From positions 1,546,652-1,610,651 of the forward strand of contig NZ_CP129104.1 in the NCBI RefSeq assembly GCF_030406605.1: a stretch of 64,000 nt of DNA. The letters are read 5' to 3'. The notes beneath the pieces are model-generated. The model worked only from the letters and a program-made list of their open reading frames with translations, searched no databases and had not been told where the DNA came from. Shown one piece after another: positions 35,627-44,686 of this stretch. Source of the DNA: Curtobacterium sp. 458. Lineage in GTDB: Bacteria > Actinomycetota > Actinomycetes > Actinomycetales > Microbacteriaceae. Made by a program: the position numbers and the translations under genes. Positions within the stretch are counted from its first letter, which is position 1, and each line of letters begins with the position of its first letter.

Positions 35627-35944
35627 GTGGACGTCGACAAGATCGTCGTCATCCTGGTCATCGCCGCGTTCTGCCTCGGCCCGCAGCGACTCGTCGGGTA
35701 CTCCCGGCAGCTCGCGGTGGTCGTCCGGCGGGTCCGTGACTGGGCCGACACGACGAAGGCGGAGATCGAGCAGGAGACCGGCGTCGACATCGACTGGTCC
35801 GACCTCGACCCACGTCGGTACGACCCGCGGCGGATCATCCGGGACGCCCTGACGGAGCCGTTGGACGCGCGTCGGTCCGAGTCGGCGGTCGAGCCGCGGA
35901 CGGCCGCGGTCCGCCCCGCGGCGGGCGAGGCGCCCGGTCGCTGA
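35627..35944 (+). CDS. TatB-like protein
   Basis: 105 residues: a hydrophobic helix ending LGPQRLVGYSRQ, an amphipathic helix (VRRVRDWADTTKAEIEQE) and a polar tail, the layout of actinobacterial TatB. GTG 35627 is eight bases after the tatA stop. TatB binds twin-arginine signals together with TatC; tatC is not in the window. Confidence 0.7.
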   Translation: MDVDKIVVILVIAAFCLGPQRLVGYSRQLAVVVRRVRDWADTTKAEIEQETGVDIDWSDLDPRRYDPRRIIRDALTEPLDARRSESAVEPRTAAVRPAAGEAPGR

Positions 35945-35958
35945 CGCGACCACCCACC

Positions 35959-36000
35959 GGACGGGAGGCCCGTGGCGGCGTCGCCACGGGCCTCCCGTCC
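35959..36000. terminator. 19-bp-stem palindrome after the Tat genes
   Basis: Perfect stem 35959-35977 with 35982-36000 and loop GCGT, containing GGGAGGCCCGTGGCG. Nearly identical to the palindrome at 43395-43434. Confidence 0.85.
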
Positions 36001-36030
36001 GTCTCGGGGTGCCGCCGACCGGCGGGCACT

Positions 36031-36051
36031 GCCATCGTGTTTCCCGATGGC
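36031..36051. promoter_or_regulatory. LysR-type box upstream of the HisD-like operon
   Basis: GCCATCG (36031-36037) and CGATGGC (36045-36051) are perfect 7-bp arms with a 7-base spacer, giving a T-N11-A core typical of LysR binding. A second GCCATTCGGG half lies at 36060-36069. The LysR gene at 39907-40800 is the likely regulator (inference). Confidence 0.6.
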
Positions 36052-36105
36052 CAGCGGCAGCCATTCGGGCTACCTCCGGCCCTGGCCCCTCGCCACGCTG
36101 GACCC

Positions 36106-37446
36106 ATGCAGCTCTCCTCCCGCTTCACCACCCGCAACGCCGACCGCTTCCGGTTCGTCAAGGCCCCCGGCGTGGACACCCCGCCCGCCCAGCGCGACCC
36201 GGCGGTCATCGAGACGGTCAGCCGCATGCTCTCGGAGATCGAACGCGGTGGCATGGACGCCATCGCCCGGTACGCGAAGGAGCTCGACCGCCAGGATGCG
36301 CCGGTGGAACTGACCGCGGCGCAGATCGCCGCGAGCGGTGACCGCCTCGCGCCGGAACTCCGCGAAGCCATCGAGCTCGGGTCCGCCCGCACGAAGCAGT
36401 TCGCCGCGATGCAGCGCGAGCACCTCGCGGACTTCGAGGCCGAGCTCGTCGACGGGCTCGTCGTCGGCCAGCGCTACGTCCCGGTCGGCAGTGTCGGAGC
36501 GTACCTGCCGGCCGGGCGCTTCCCCCTCACCGCGAGCGCGTTCATGACGGTCGGCGTGGCGAAGGTCGCGGGCGTCCCCTCGGTCGTCGCGTGCACCCCG
36601 CCGCAGCCGGACGGCGGTGCGAACGACGCGGTCACGTACGCGGCGCACCTGTCCGGCGTCGACCGGCTGTTCGTGCTCGGGGGCGTCCAGGCGCTCGCCG
36701 CGATGGCGTTCGGCCTGCTCGACACCGACCTCGACCCGGTCGACATGATCGTCGGTGCCGGCAACGCCTACGTCGCCGAGGCCAAGCGGCAGCTGTTCGG
36801 CACCGTCGCCATCGACCTGCTCGCCGGACCGAGCGAGGTCGCGGTCATCGCGGACGACTCGGCCGACGCGGAGACCGTCGCCGCGGACCTCCTCGGACAG
36901 GCCGAACACGGTCCGAACTCGCCGGCAGCGCTGGTGACGACGTCCGAGCGGCTCGCGCACGAGGTCGTCGCGGCGGTCGAACGACAGCTCCCGACGCTGT
37001 CCACGAACGCGATCTGCGGCCCGGCCTGGCGCGACCACGGCTCGGTCGTGCTGGTACCGACCCGCGAGGACGCCGTCCTCGTGATGGACGAGTTCGCCCC
37101 GGAGCACCTCGAGGTGCAGACCACCGAGGACGACTGGTACCACGACCACCTCACGAACTACGGCTCGCTGTTCCTCGGCCGCTGGAGCACGGTCGCGTAC
37201 TCCGACAAGGGCATGGCCGGGACGAACCACACCCTGCCGACCGCCGGGGGCGCGAAGCACAGCGCCGGCCTCTCGGTGTCCCGCTACCTCAAGCCCCTGA
37301 CCTACCAGCGCATCGCCCGCGAGGCCACGCCCGCGGTCGCCCACGCCGTCGACGTCATCTCGGCGAGCGAGGGCATGAGCGCCCACCGCGCCACCGCCAC
37401 GATGCGGCTCGATGCGTACGCTCCCGTCACCGCGACCACCGACTGA
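36106..37446 (+). CDS. HisD-family zinc dehydrogenase, catabolic paralogue
   Basis: 446 residues matching histidinol dehydrogenase along the whole length. Zinc ligands and catalytic residues are kept: GQAEHG near 262-266, EFAPEHLE near 330, the Asp before AGTNHTLPT, and His in SAHRATATMRL near 427. It is not in a histidine operon but with an amino acid permease and a nitrilase-family gene, so it probably oxidises an alcohol or amino alcohol for catabolism rather than making histidine; HpsN shows that HisD homologues can do this. The SD is poor. Confidence 0.75.
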   Translation: MQLSSRFTTRNADRFRFVKAPGVDTPPAQRDPAVIETVSRMLSEIERGGMDAIARYAKELDRQDAPVELTAAQIAASGDRLAPELREAIELGSARTKQFAAMQREHLADFEAELVDGLVVGQRYVPVGSVGAYLPAGRFPLTASAFMTVGVAKVAGVPSVVACTPPQPDGGANDAVTYAAHLSGVDRLFVLGGVQALAAMAFGLLDTDLDPVDMIVGAGNAYVAEAKRQLFGTVAIDLLAGPSEVAVIADDSADAETVAADLLGQAEHGPNSPAALVTTSERLAHEVVAAVERQLPTLSTNAICGPAWRDHGSVVLVPTREDAVLVMDEFAPEHLEVQTTEDDWYHDHLTNYGSLFLGRWSTVAYSDKGMAGTNHTLPTAGGAKHSAGLSVSRYLKPLTYQRIAREATPAVAHAVDVISASEGMSAHRATATMRLDAYAPVTATTD

Positions 37447-37518
37447 CCACCCTGACACACCAGCACCAGCTCCACCCAACCCGTCCCTCCCCGAACCCCG
37501 AGCGCAACGGAGCCAGCG

Positions 37519-39036
37519 ATGACCACCGAGCACCACCCCTCCCCAGCCGCCCCCGGCCTGAAGCGCGAACTCAAGGTCGCCGACGCCGCAGCGTTCTCCG
37601 TCGGTCTGATCGGACCCGTCGGCGTCATGGCACTCCTCGGCGCCGGTGCCGCGGGCATCCTCGGCCGCGGCGCCACCTGGGCCTTCGTGTTCGCCCTCGT
37701 CGCGGTGTCGCTCGTCGCGTACGGCTTCGTGAAGCTCTCCCGGCACATCGCCCACACCGGCTCGGTCTACGCGACGGTCGGCCTCACGCTGGGAGCCCGG
37801 GCCGGGTTCGTCGCCGGCTGGGCGCTGTTCTTCGCGTACGTGACCATCGGCGCGGGCTCCGGCATCGAGATCAGCCTGTTCGTCACGCAACTGCTGAACG
37901 ACGTCGGGCTCGCCGTGCAGCCGGACTGGATCTGGATCACGATCGTCGCGCTGGCCGTCGTCGTCCTGCTCGGTCGCCGCGAGGTGCACGTCATCACCCG
38001 GTCGCTCCTCTACGCCGAGCTCATCGGCGCGGTGCTCGTCACGATCCTCAACGTCGTCGTGCTCGTGCGCCTCGGTGTCGGGGCGGCGCCGGCAGGGCGA
38101 CACCTCAGCTGGGACTTCCTGGAACTCCCGAGCGGCACAGACGTCGGCCTCATCGCCGGCGCCGCGGTCTTCGGGTTCCTCGCGTTCGCCGGCTTCGAGG
38201 GCGCCGCCACCCTCGGCGAGGAGACGAGCAACCCGAAGCGGGACATCCCGAAGGCCCTGAAGATCGCGATCGTCGTCGTCGGTGCGTTCTACCTCCTCTC
38301 GATCGTCGCGCAGTCGCTCGGCTACGGCACCTCCGCCGCAGGGGTGAAGCAGTTCGCGGGCTCCGCCGCGCCGTACGGCGACCTCGCCCGCACGTACGTC
38401 GGCAGCTGGCTCGCCGACCTGCTCACCCTCGCCGCCGTGGTCAGCCTGTTCGCGATCTTCCTCGGCACGCTCTCCGGGGCGTCGCGCGTCCTCTTCGCGT
38501 TGTCCCGGGACACCGGGATCGCCCGTCCGATCGCGAAGCTGTCGCCCCAGGGCTCGCCGGTGAACGCGCTGAGCGTCGTCGCCGTGGTCGTCGTCCTGGT
38601 CGTGATCGGCGAGCGGCTCACCGGGGCCGCCGTGCTCGACGCCACCTACTGGGCGCTGACGGTCGGGACGATCGCGCTGCTCGTCGCCTACGTCCTCGCG
38701 ACCGTCGGCGCCGTCCGGTTCCTGTTCTTCTCGCACCGGACCGACACCCCGAAGTGGCAGATCGTCGTGCCGGTGCTCGCGCTGGCGCTCGTGCTCTACA
38801 CGATCTACAAGAACGCCGTCGGACTCGAGGCCCCCTACAGCTGGTTCCCGTACATCGTCGCGGTCTGGCTGCTCATCGGGCTCGCGATCACGTTCCGCAG
38901 GGGACTGGTCGGACGGGTCGGCGCCGCGTTGGCAGCCTCGACGGGGGACGGCCTGGAGGCGCCTCCCGCAGCGACCGACGGCGGCTCGCCCAGGCGGGCG
39001 CACACGTCCCGCGACGACGAGGACGTGGTCCTGTGA
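37519..39036 (+). CDS. APC-family amino acid/amine permease
   Basis: 505 residues, about 12 transmembrane helices. The first helix has SVGLIGPVG, the unwound substrate-binding segment of the APC superfamily, and helix 6 has the FAGFEGAATLGEET motif typical of amino acid/polyamine transporters. The C-terminal cytoplasmic tail is low-complexity and contains the 12-base palindrome GGAGGCGCCTCC (38955-38966), a compact copy of the dispersed family. It overlaps the next gene by four bases. Confidence 0.85.
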   Translation: MTTEHHPSPAAPGLKRELKVADAAAFSVGLIGPVGVMALLGAGAAGILGRGATWAFVFALVAVSLVAYGFVKLSRHIAHTGSVYATVGLTLGARAGFVAGWALFFAYVTIGAGSGIEISLFVTQLLNDVGLAVQPDWIWITIVALAVVVLLGRREVHVITRSLLYAELIGAVLVTILNVVVLVRLGVGAAPAGRHLSWDFLELPSGTDVGLIAGAAVFGFLAFAGFEGAATLGEETSNPKRDIPKALKIAIVVVGAFYLLSIVAQSLGYGTSAAGVKQFAGSAAPYGDLARTYVGSWLADLLTLAAVVSLFAIFLGTLSGASRVLFALSRDTGIARPIAKLSPQGSPVNALSVVAVVVVLVVIGERLTGAAVLDATYWALTVGTIALLVAYVLATVGAVRFLFFSHRTDTPKWQIVVPVLALALVLYTIYKNAVGLEAPYSWFPYIVAVWLLIGLAITFRRGLVGRVGAALAASTGDGLEAPPAATDGGSPRRAHTSRDDEDVVL

Positions 39037-39863
39037 CCCGCGTCGCCGCGGTCCAGCTCGCGCCCGTCGTCGGCGACCTCGCCGCGAACGCGGCGACCGT
39101 CGGGGCGGCGCTCGCCGCCGTGCCGGACGACGTGGACGTCGTCGTCCTGCCCGAGCTCGCCACCAGCGGCTACGTGTTCCGGGACGCCGCGGAAGCACGC
39201 TCCTGCGCCGTCCCCGCGACCGACGCGACCGTCACGGGGTGGGCGACCACTGCCTCCCGGCTGGCCGGCGGAGCCGGAGGGGTCGTCGTCGGCGGCTTCG
39301 CCGAACTCGGCGAGGACGACGTCGTGTACAACTCGGCCGCCGTCGTCGACGCGTCGGGAGTCCTCGGCGTGTACCGCAAGGTGCACCTGTGGGACGGCGA
39401 GAAGGCCTGCTTCACGGCGGGGGACCAACCACCGCTCGTCGTCGACACCCCGCACGGACGGATCGGCGTCGCGATCTGCTTCGACATGGAGTTCCCGGAG
39501 TGGACCCGCCTCGCGGCCCTCGACGGAGCGGAACTGCTCGCGGTCCCGACGAACTGGCCGTGGGTGGACCGTCCTGAGGGGGAGCGGGCTCCCGAGGTGC
39601 AGATCGCGATGGCCGCGGCACGGGTGAACCGGATGGCCATCGCGTGCGCGGACCGGTGCGGCACCGAGCGGGGCGTCGACTGGAACGAGGGGACCTCGAT
39701 CGTCGACGCCGATGGGTGGGTGCGCGCCGCGACCGGCCCGGGAGCGGGGATGGTCGTCGCCGACCTCGACCTCGCCGCCGCACGGGACAAGACGCTCAGC
39801 CCCGTCGCGGACCTCTTCGGGGACCGGCGGCCAGACCTCTACGGGCCGCTCGGTCGTCCGTGA
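39033..39863 (+). CDS. Nitrilase-superfamily amidohydrolase
   Basis: 276 residues with the Glu-Lys-Cys triad: LPELATSGY near 40, YRKVHLWDGE near 116 and AICFDMEFPEW near 149. The family hydrolyses C-N bonds in amides, carbamoyl compounds or nitriles. Since it is coupled to the permease (GTGA overlap) and the HisD-like enzyme, it probably performs the second step on an imported nitrogen compound; the substrate is unknown. Confidence 0.8.
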   Translation: MTRVAAVQLAPVVGDLAANAATVGAALAAVPDDVDVVVLPELATSGYVFRDAAEARSCAVPATDATVTGWATTASRLAGGAGGVVVGGFAELGEDDVVYNSAAVVDASGVLGVYRKVHLWDGEKACFTAGDQPPLVVDTPHGRIGVAICFDMEFPEWTRLAALDGAELLAVPTNWPWVDRPEGERAPEVQIAMAAARVNRMAIACADRCGTERGVDWNEGTSIVDADGWVRAATGPGAGMVVADLDLAAARDKTLSPVADLFGDRRPDLYGPLGRP

Positions 39864-39906
39864 CGGGTCCGCCCGGGGTCGGCTTCGGTTCGACCGTCGC
39901 GCCTCG

Positions 39907-40800
39907 TCAGCCCTCGGTGAGGAGCTCGCGTGCCAGGCGCGCGAGCTCCGCGGTGGCGGCCGACAGGACCGACCCGTCCCGCTCGACGAGCGCGACGGTG
40001 TCGAGCACCGGCTCGGCGAACGGCGTCCAGTGCAGGCCGAGCGCCGCGGCCGACACCTCGGCGACCGCGCGGGCGATGAACGTGTCGCCGACGCCGGACG
40101 CCACGAGGGCGAGCGCCGTCTCCACCTGCTCGACCTCGACGTGCGGCTCGAGCGTCACCCCGGCGAGGCGGGCACGCTCCGCGAACTGCCTCCGAGTGGG
40201 GTCCTTCCAGCCGTAGTGCGCGTCGTAGAGGACGAGGCGACGCGCGGCCATCGCCTCGATCGTCATGGGAGCGTCGGCGATCGACGGGTCACGGCTGACG
40301 AAGACGACCTCGTCGCGGCGCAGCGGCGTCACGCGGAGCCCCTCGGTGTCGATCGGCAGCACGACCAGTCCCGCCTCGAGTCCTCCGGAGGCCACCTCGC
40401 TCGCGACCTCGACCGAGTTGAGCCCGATCACCCGGAGTCGCACGGCCGGGTGCGCCGCGTGGAAGCGGGTGAGGAGCTCGTCGAGCGCGTAGTACTTCGC
40501 GTTGCGGAGCAGACCGAACGACGCCGTCCCGCCGACCAGTGACGTCACTGCTCGCAGCGCGCGGTCGGCGGCGTCGGCCTCGGCGATGATCCGTTCCGCC
40601 ATGGGCAGGAGCACGGCACCCGCGTCGGTCAGCGTGAGTCGGCGTCGGCCCCGGACGAACAACGCGGTGTCGTACGCGCCCTCGAGCCGCCGGATGAACT
40701 CGGACACCGAGGACTGCGAGCGGAGCAGGGACTCGGCGGCCGCAGTGAACGACCCGAGGTGCGCGACGGCGACGAAGACGCGGAGCTGCACCAGGGTCAC
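39907..40800 (-). CDS. LysR-family regulator
   Basis: 297 residues: helix-turn-helix LVQLRVFVAVAHLGSFTAAA then SQSSVSEFIRRLE, and an effector domain with YDAHYGWKDPTRRQF. Convergent with the HisD/permease/nitrilase operon, whose promoter has a LysR-type box, so it probably regulates it. GTG 40800 has TAGGCT six bases upstream: leaderless. Confidence 0.85.
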   Translation of the reverse strand: MTLVQLRVFVAVAHLGSFTAAAESLLRSQSSVSEFIRRLEGAYDTALFVRGRRRLTLTDAGAVLLPMAERIIAEADAADRALRAVTSLVGGTASFGLLRNAKYYALDELLTRFHAAHPAVRLRVIGLNSVEVASEVASGGLEAGLVVLPIDTEGLRVTPLRRDEVVFVSRDPSIADAPMTIEAMAARRLVLYDAHYGWKDPTRRQFAERARLAGVTLEPHVEVEQVETALALVASGVGDTFIARAVAEVSAAALGLHWTPFAEPVLDTVALVERDGSVLSAATAELARLARELLTEG

Positions 40801-40828
40801 GGCGGCAGCCTAGCGACCGAGCGCTCGA

Positions 40829-41344
40829 TCAGCGCAGCCGCGATCGCAGCAGGATCGAGTCGCCGTGCACCGGGTCGACCTCGCGCTCGCCGGTGTCGAC
40901 GAAGCCGAGCCTGTCGAGCAGGCGCAGTGACGCGGTGTTCCACTCCCGGACCGTCGACGCGAGATGCCCGTACCCGATCGATGTCGCGCAGTCGACGACC
41001 GCACGCGCCGCCTCGGTCGCGTAGCCCCGCCCCCAGTGCTCGCGGAGGAACTCGTACGCCAGCTCGGGTTCGTCAGGGACGCCGACACTGTTGGGCACGA
41101 GGCCGCAGTACCCGAGCGGCCTCGCGGTGCCGAGCTCCTCGACGACGAGCAGGCCGGGAGCCGGCGCGTGCTCGTACGCCCGGAGTCGGTCCTCCAGCTC
41201 GACGACGGTTGGACGGCCGTCGGCGGAGATGCGTCGGTGTGCAGGGACCCGGGGGTCGCGCTCCTCCCAGAGTCGGCGCTGGAACACCGCGTCGGCGACC
41301 GTCCAGGGGCGGAGCCGGAGTCGCTCCGTCCGTGCTGCATCCAC
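40829..41344 (-). CDS. GNAT acetyltransferase, RimJ/RimL-like
   Basis: 171 residues of the Acetyltransf_3 type: TERLRLRPWTVAD at the start, the acetyl-CoA loop EHWGRGYATEAARAV and NTASLRLLDRLGF near the end. It acetylates an amino group; the substrate may be a protein N-terminus or a small molecule. GTG 41344 fits the family start; CACACT six bases upstream may be a -10 box. Confidence 0.8.
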   Translation of the reverse strand: MDAARTERLRLRPWTVADAVFQRRLWEERDPRVPAHRRISADGRPTVVELEDRLRAYEHAPAPGLLVVEELGTARPLGYCGLVPNSVGVPDEPELAYEFLREHWGRGYATEAARAVVDCATSIGYGHLASTVREWNTASLRLLDRLGFVDTGEREVDPVHGDSILLRSRLR

Positions 41345-41403
41345 CGGCCCAGTGTGCTGCACCGGTTGCCTGCCGTCCGGAACCGGCGTAGCCTTGATGG
41401 TGG

Positions 41404-41415
41404 TTAATCGATTAA
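41404..41415. promoter_or_regulatory. LacI operator upstream of GH54 gene
   Basis: TTAATCGATTAA, a perfect 12-bp palindrome 71 bp before the GH54 start. The same core appears twice upstream of the LacI gene at 43531, which links the two units. Confidence 0.75.
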
Positions 41416-41486
41416 GCAGTGTCATTCGCCGCGAACCCGACGATCGACCGCCATCCCCAGCAACGACGCTCGGAAGGACAGCATCC

Positions 41487-43373
41487 ATGTACATCGGGTC
41501 GACCTCGAGGTCACGGCGCACCGTCGCCGCCCTCCTCGGGGCTCTCGCTCTCGTCACGGGGAGCCTGTTCGCCGTCTCGGCAGGGACCGGCAGCGCTGCT
41601 GCCGCGACCGCCGGACCGTGCGACACCTACGCCAGCGCCGGCACCTCGTGTGTCGCCGCGTACAGCTCCACCCGGGCGCTGTACTCCTCGTACAACGGGC
41701 CGCTCTACCAGGTGCAGCGCGCCTCGGACGGGGCGACCACGAACATCGGACTCCTCGCCGCGGGTGGGTACGCGAACGCTGCGGCACAGGACTCGTTCTG
41801 CTCCGGCACGACGTGCACCATCCCGAAGATCTACGACCAGTCGTCGAACCACAACGACCTCACCGTGGCCCCGGCGGGCGATGCGGGTCCGGCGAACAAC
41901 CCCGCGAACGCCACCGCGCTGCCGATCACGGTGGCCGGCCACAAGGCGTACGGCATCTTCATGCCGCAGCAGGTCGCGTACCGGATCTCGAGCACGCTCG
42001 CGAAGGGGACGGCACGTGGTGCGAGCCCCGAGTCGATGTACGAGGTCGCCAGCGGCACGAACGTGAACCACGGGTGCTGTTCGGACTTCGGCAACGTCGA
42101 GACCCAGGAGAAGGACACCGGCAAGGGGCACATGGACGCCCTCAACCTCTCGATGCTCAACGGCACGGGCAGTGCCGGTCGCGGCCCGTGGGTGCAGGCC
42201 GACCTGGAGAACGGCGTCTACGAGGGCAGGACGGCGATCAACACCGCGAACACCGGCAACAGCACGAAGTTCGTCACGGCGCTGCTCAAGAACGACGGCG
42301 TCGCGAACTTCGCACTCAAGGGCGGCGACGCGCAGGGTGGTTCGCTGACGAAGTGGTACGAGGGACCGCTGCCGACCGACAAGGACGGTGACGGCCAGGG
42401 CTACACGCCGATGAAGCTCGAGGGCTCGATCGTGCTCGGTGCCGGCGGGGACAACTCGAACCGCGGCACGCAGTCGTTCTTCGAGGGCGTCATGACGTCC
42501 GGGTACTCCTCTGACGCCGCGGACAGTGCGGTGCAGGCGAACGTCGTCGCGCAGAACTACCAGGGCGTGTCCACCGGCGGGGGACCGGGGTCCTTCATCA
42601 CCGGCCCGGGCGGCAAGTGCGTCGACGTGTCCGGCGACGACACCGGCGGGAACACCGCGGTCGTGCAGCTCTGGGACTGCCAGGCTCTGGCCGCCGACCA
42701 GCACTGGCTCGGGAACGTGTACGGCGCCCACACGCTGAGCACGCTCGGGCGATGCCTCGACGCCGACGGCAACGGGACAGCGAACGGCACGCACCTCGAG
42801 CTGTACGACTGCAACGGTGTGGGCGGTCAGCAGTGGATCGTGCAACCCGACGGGTCGATCAAGAACCCGCAGTCCGGTCGCTGCCTGGACGACCCGTCCG
42901 GCAACACGGCGAACGGCACGCCGCTGCAGCTCTACGACTGCAACGGGAACCAGGCGCAGAAGTTCGTGGCCTCGGTGCCGATCCGCACGATCGGTGACAA
43001 GTGCGTGGACGTCGCGGGGAACGACCTGCAGCAGAACGGGCAGCAGGTGCAGGTGTACGACTGTCAGACCCTGCTGACCGACGAGCAGACGTCCGACCAG
43101 CAGTGGGCCTACAACGCGACCGACCACACCATCCGCACGCTCGGCCGCTGCCTCGACCTCGACGGCAACGCGACGGCGAACGGCACACACCTGGAGCTGT
43201 ACACCTGCAACGGTGTCGGCGGGCAGCAGTGGGTGCCCCAGGCGAACGGCTCGGTGCTCAACCCGCAGTCCGGACGGTGCCTCGACGTGCCGTCCGGCAA
43301 CACCGCGAACCAGACCCCGCTGCAGCTCTACGACTGCAACGGGCAGGCGCCGCAGGTGTTCCGGTTCAACTGA
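41487..43373 (+). CDS. Secreted GH54 alpha-L-arabinofuranosidase with two CBM13 modules
   Basis: 628 residues. An Sec signal peptide of about 40 residues is followed by a GH54 catalytic domain (GPCDTYASAG, IYDQSSNHNDLT) with nucleophile Glu in NVETQ near 205 and acid/base Asp in GGDNSN near 322. From about 372 two ricin-type (CBM13) trefoils of about 128 residues follow, recognisable by GRCLD and QQW repeats and near-identical to each other (NGTHLELY, NPQSGRCLD). GH54 usually carries CBM42, so this pairing is less common. It strips arabinose from arabinan or arabinoxylan outside the cell. SD GGAAGGA. Confidence 0.9.
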   Translation: MYIGSTSRSRRTVAALLGALALVTGSLFAVSAGTGSAAAATAGPCDTYASAGTSCVAAYSSTRALYSSYNGPLYQVQRASDGATTNIGLLAAGGYANAAAQDSFCSGTTCTIPKIYDQSSNHNDLTVAPAGDAGPANNPANATALPITVAGHKAYGIFMPQQVAYRISSTLAKGTARGASPESMYEVASGTNVNHGCCSDFGNVETQEKDTGKGHMDALNLSMLNGTGSAGRGPWVQADLENGVYEGRTAINTANTGNSTKFVTALLKNDGVANFALKGGDAQGGSLTKWYEGPLPTDKDGDGQGYTPMKLEGSIVLGAGGDNSNRGTQSFFEGVMTSGYSSDAADSAVQANVVAQNYQGVSTGGGPGSFITGPGGKCVDVSGDDTGGNTAVVQLWDCQALAADQHWLGNVYGAHTLSTLGRCLDADGNGTANGTHLELYDCNGVGGQQWIVQPDGSIKNPQSGRCLDDPSGNTANGTPLQLYDCNGNQAQKFVASVPIRTIGDKCVDVAGNDLQQNGQQVQVYDCQTLLTDEQTSDQQWAYNATDHTIRTLGRCLDLDGNATANGTHLELYTCNGVGGQQWVPQANGSVLNPQSGRCLDVPSGNTANQTPLQLYDCNGQAPQVFRFN

Positions 43374-43394
43374 TCGGGGACGCTCGACAGGACG

Positions 43395-43434
43395 GACGGG
43401 AGGCCCGTGGCGACACCGCCACGGGCCTCCCGTC
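43395..43434. terminator. 18-bp-stem palindrome after GH54 gene
   Basis: Perfect stem 43395-43412 with 43417-43434 and loop ACAC, containing GGGAGGCCCGTGGCG; same arms as at 35959-36000. Confidence 0.85.
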
Positions 43435-43462
43435 GGTCTGGACCCCGGTTTCGACGAAACCC

Positions 43463-43511
43463 TTGCTGAATCGATCAAGCAGGTGCATGATGATCCCAGT
43501 TAATCGATAAA
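43463..43511. promoter_or_regulatory. Promoter and two LacI operators, locus 3
   Basis: -35 TTGCTG (43463-43468), 17-bp spacer, -10 CATGAT (43486-43491). Operator TGAATCGATCAA (43467-43478) lies in the spacer and TTAATCGATAAA (43500-43511) just after the start point; their centres are 33 bp apart. Both share the AATCGAT core with 41404-41415, so the regulator represses its own operon. Confidence 0.7.
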
Positions 43512-43530
43512 GCGAGGCAGGGAGGCGCCC

Positions 43531-44598
43531 GTGCCGAAGTCCGTGACCCTCAAGGACGTGGCCGCCAAGGTCGGCGTGACCTCCGCGGCTGCGAGCATGG
43601 CACTGTCCGGCCACGAGCGCATCAGCGAGAAGACCCGGGCCGCGGTCAAGCAGGCGGCCGACGAGCTCGGCTACGTCCCCAGCTCCGCCGGCCGTGCGCT
43701 CCGCAGCCAGCGCGCCGACGCCGTCGCCCTCATCGTCCCGAACTCGTCGACGCACGTCTTCGGCCACCTGTACTTCATGCACGTCCTCACCGGGATGTCG
43801 ACCGCGGCGAACGCCCACGACGCGCAGGTGATCGTCTCGACGAACGCCGACACCTCCACCGGCGGGGTCGCCTACGAGCGGGTCATGCGGTCCCGCACCG
43901 CCGACGGCGCCATCGTCACGAGTGCCGCGATCGACGACGACCACGTCCAGGCCCTCGTCGCGAGCGGGCTGCCGGTGGTCCTCATCGGCAACTACCCGCA
44001 CCTGGCCCGCGCCGTCTCGGTCGGGATCGACGACGTCGCGGCGACCGAGCGGCTCGTCGACCACCTCGTCTCCGTCCACGGGCGGCGTCGACTCCTCCAC
44101 GTGACCGGCACGCTCGACCACCAGACCGGGCTCGACCGCCGGGAGGGGTTCCGCCGTGCAGCGGATCGGCACGGCCTCACCGACGTGTCCGTCATCGAGG
44201 GGGACCTCTCCGAAGCCTCGGGCGCCGCCGCCGTCGAGCAGCTGCTCGCCGGATCCCGTGACGAGGACGAGCTGCCGGACGGCATCGTCTTCGCGAACGA
44301 CGACATGGCCGTCGGGGGTCTGCGGGTCTTGCGCCGCGCCGGGGTTCGCGTGCCCGAGGACGTCTCGGTCGTCGGGTTCGACGACTTCGGCCTCGCCCGC
44401 GTGACGACCCCGGGGATCACGACCGTCCGCGTCCCCGCCGAGGAGATGGGCCGGATCGCGACCGAGCGGCTCTTCGGCCTCGTCGACGGGACGCGGGGCA
44501 ACGACACCGACACCGACCAGCACACCGAGCTGCCGGTCGAGGTCGTCCTCCGTGGATCGTGCGGCTGCGACGACGACGCGGGCCTCGCCGCCCCCTGA
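43531..44598 (+). CDS. LacI-family regulator of locus 3
   Basis: 355 residues: headpiece VTLKDVAAKVGVTSAAASMALSG and sensor domain; the end has an unusual CGCDDDAG cluster. GTG 43531 follows GGGAGG. First gene of an autoregulated operon with the importer and a glycosidase, and probably also controlling the secreted GH54 enzyme. Confidence 0.9.
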   Translation: MPKSVTLKDVAAKVGVTSAAASMALSGHERISEKTRAAVKQAADELGYVPSSAGRALRSQRADAVALIVPNSSTHVFGHLYFMHVLTGMSTAANAHDAQVIVSTNADTSTGGVAYERVMRSRTADGAIVTSAAIDDDHVQALVASGLPVVLIGNYPHLARAVSVGIDDVAATERLVDHLVSVHGRRRLLHVTGTLDHQTGLDRREGFRRAADRHGLTDVSVIEGDLSEASGAAAVEQLLAGSRDEDELPDGIVFANDDMAVGGLRVLRRAGVRVPEDVSVVGFDDFGLARVTTPGITTVRVPAEEMGRIATERLFGLVDGTRGNDTDTDQHTELPVEVVLRGSCGCDDDAGLAAP

Positions 44599-44686
44599 AC
44601 TCCTCTCCGACCCATCCACCACAGCGCACCGTCCGACACCGAACACCGACCCGCGCACCACTGCGACGCAAAGGAGCGTTACAACG

